Source: Streptomyces sp. NBC_00568 (GTDB lineage: Bacteria; Actinomycetota; Actinomycetes; Streptomycetales; Streptomycetaceae). From it: a DNA stretch of 64,000 nt. Every line of letters starts with the position of its first letter. Positions within the stretch are counted from its first letter, which is position 1. The notes under the pieces were generated by a model that made no database searches, was not told where the DNA came from, and saw only the letters and a list, made by a program, of their open reading frames with translations. The translations under genes were made by a program, and so were the position numbers. Positions 62,628 to 64,000 of the stretch are shown one piece after another. The stretch covers positions 992,001 to 1,056,000 of the forward strand of contig NZ_JAPENW010000001.1 of NCBI RefSeq assembly GCF_026341855.1, written 5' to 3'.

Positions 62628-63560
62628 TCAGAACCCCTCGTCCCCGAGCCCTTCCGTGTCCTCGCCCTCTTCCTCCAGCGCCTGGCGGACCACGCGCAGG
62701 GCCATGCCCTGGGAGTAGCCCTTGCGGGCGAGCATGCCCGCGAGACGCCTCAGTCGTTTGTCGCGGTCGAGTCCGCGTGTGGAGCGCAGCTTGCGGGCGA
62801 CCAGCTCACGGGCGGTCGCCTCCTCCTGATCGGAGTCCAGCTGTCCGACGGCCTCGTCGATCAGCGTCGGCTCCACGCCTTTGGTCCGCAGCTCCTGGGC
62901 GAGCGCCCGCCTGGCCAGCCCCCGGCCGTGGTGCCGGGACTCCACCCAGGCGTCCGCGAAGGCGCCGTCGTTGATCAGCCCGACCTCCTCGAACCGTGAC
63001 AGCACCGCGTCCGCCACCTCGTCCGGGATCTCGCGCTTGCGCAACGCGTCCGCGAGTTGCTTCCGTGTGCGCGGGGTCCCGGTGAGCAGGCGCAGACAGA
63101 TCGCTCGCGCCCGCTCAGCCGGGTCCCCCGGGGACTCCCCCTTCTCGGCCCTCGACGAGGAGGAGGGGCCTCCGTCCTGCGGGTCGCCGGACGGCTCACC
63201 GAAACCGCCTCGCCTACGACGCCCTCGTCCACCACGCGGTCCGCCTTCACCGCGTCCACCACGCCGGGAGGCCGCGCCCGGCGAACCGTGACCGCCCGGC
63301 AGGCCGTCACCCCGCCGCGCGTCACCGCCCGTCGAACCGCCGCCGTCCGGATCACCGTCGTCCGGACCGACGGCGTAGAAGCCGTCGGCGCCATGGAGCC
63401 CGTCACCGGCGCCGTACGACGAGCCGCCGTACCCCCCGCCGCCGTCGTACGAGCTGTCACCGTCTCCGGCCGAGCCGCTGTCTCCCCCGCCGTACCCCTG
63501 CCCCGGCCCCTCGGAGGCGGGGGGGTAGGCGTACTCGGCCCAGTCGGTTCGTCGTGTCAT
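62628..63560 (-). CDS. recX: RecX, RecA regulator
   Basis: 310 residues, about twice the usual length. The first 150 residues are Gly, Asp, Ser and Arg-rich: a Tyr/Gly-rich stretch, then GGRGRRRRGGFGEPSGD. The RecX domain follows: ARAICLRLLTGTPRTRKQLADALRKREIPDEVADAVLSRFEEVGLINDGAFADAWVESR and three-helix repeats to residue 300 (RRLAGMLARKGYSQGMALRVV). RecX limits RecA filaments. It starts three bases after the recA stop, so it is coupled to recA. The N-terminal extension is disordered, as is common in Streptomyces RecX. Confidence 0.94.
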   Translation of the reverse strand: MTRRTDWAEYAYPPASEGPGQGYGGGDSGSAGDGDSSYDGGGGYGGSSYGAGDGLHGADGFYAVGPDDGDPDGGGSTGGDARRGDGLPGGHGSPGAASRRGGRGEGGPRGGRGRRRRGGFGEPSGDPQDGGPSSSSRAEKGESPGDPAERARAICLRLLTGTPRTRKQLADALRKREIPDEVADAVLSRFEEVGLINDGAFADAWVESRHHGRGLARRALAQELRTKGVEPTLIDEAVGQLDSDQEEATARELVARKLRSTRGLDRDKRLRRLAGMLARKGYSQGMALRVVRQALEEEGEDTEGLGDEGF

Positions 63561-63563
63561 GGA

Positions 63564-64000
<437 letters not shown>

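Overview
The window looks like a piece of a Streptomyces chromosome. Codon third positions are almost all G or C, GTG starts are common, Shine-Dalgarno sites are purine-rich, hairpin terminators lack U-tracts, and the gene order from recA/recX through gluABCD, miaB, miaA, dapF, an RSH gene, hflX, a siderophore locus, dinG, lexA, nrdR/nrdJ and rnhB to a recQ-like helicase is, as far as I recall, the conserved core order of this genus (the SCO5769-SCO5815 area of S. coelicolor, reversed here). No rRNA, tRNA, CRISPR, phage or insertion sequence was seen.

Left part (1-17.3 kb): the 5' part of a glycogen-debranching-type gene, a DUF4192 gene, a RecQ-like helicase with a phosphoribosyltransferase-like tail and two DnaA boxes in its promoter region, two proteins of unknown function, rnhB, a TetR/MFS drug-efflux pair with two strong operators, a DUF4173 membrane protein, an ADP-ribosylglycohydrolase plus histidine-phosphatase pair, a YdbC-like protein, a TerD-family protein and a membrane-anchored DUF6215-like protein.

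DNA metabolism block (17.4-24.8 kb): nrdR-nrdJ (B12-dependent ribonucleotide reductase and its repressor) behind two NrdR boxes 31 bp apart, divergent from lexA with its own SOS box, then dinG. Siderophore block (24.8-31.7 kb): aminotransferase, IucA/IucC synthetase, GNAT acyltransferase and a second IucA/IucC synthetase whose N-terminal linker contains two in-frame tandem repeats; decarboxylase, N-hydroxylase and transporter genes are absent.

Middle part (32-49 kb): two tandem paralogous trypsin-like lipoproteins, hflX, a secreted M1 peptidase, an RSH (ppGpp) gene with an eroded synthetase domain, dapF, a small membrane protein, miaA, two small acidic or basic proteins (one antitoxin-like), a dioxygenase-like protein, miaB, an alpha/beta hydrolase and a MazG-like pyrophosphohydrolase. 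Three unrelated tandem-repeat tracts lie in the intergenic gaps around miaB.

Right part (49-64 kb): a lone TAXI-type binding protein, the GluR-GluK two-component system divergent from the gluABCD glutamate ABC importer (with hairpins before gluA and between gluB and gluC), an FAD monooxygenase, a cysteine dioxygenase-rhodanese operon preceded by a 28-codon Cys-rich leader peptide, an ArsR-type regulator overlapping a lone FtsX-type ABC permease, then recX and the 3' end of recA. The observations I rate highest are the Cys-rich leader peptide, the DnaA boxes at the recQ-like gene, the repeat-bearing incomplete siderophore locus, and the regulatory hairpins of the glu operon.
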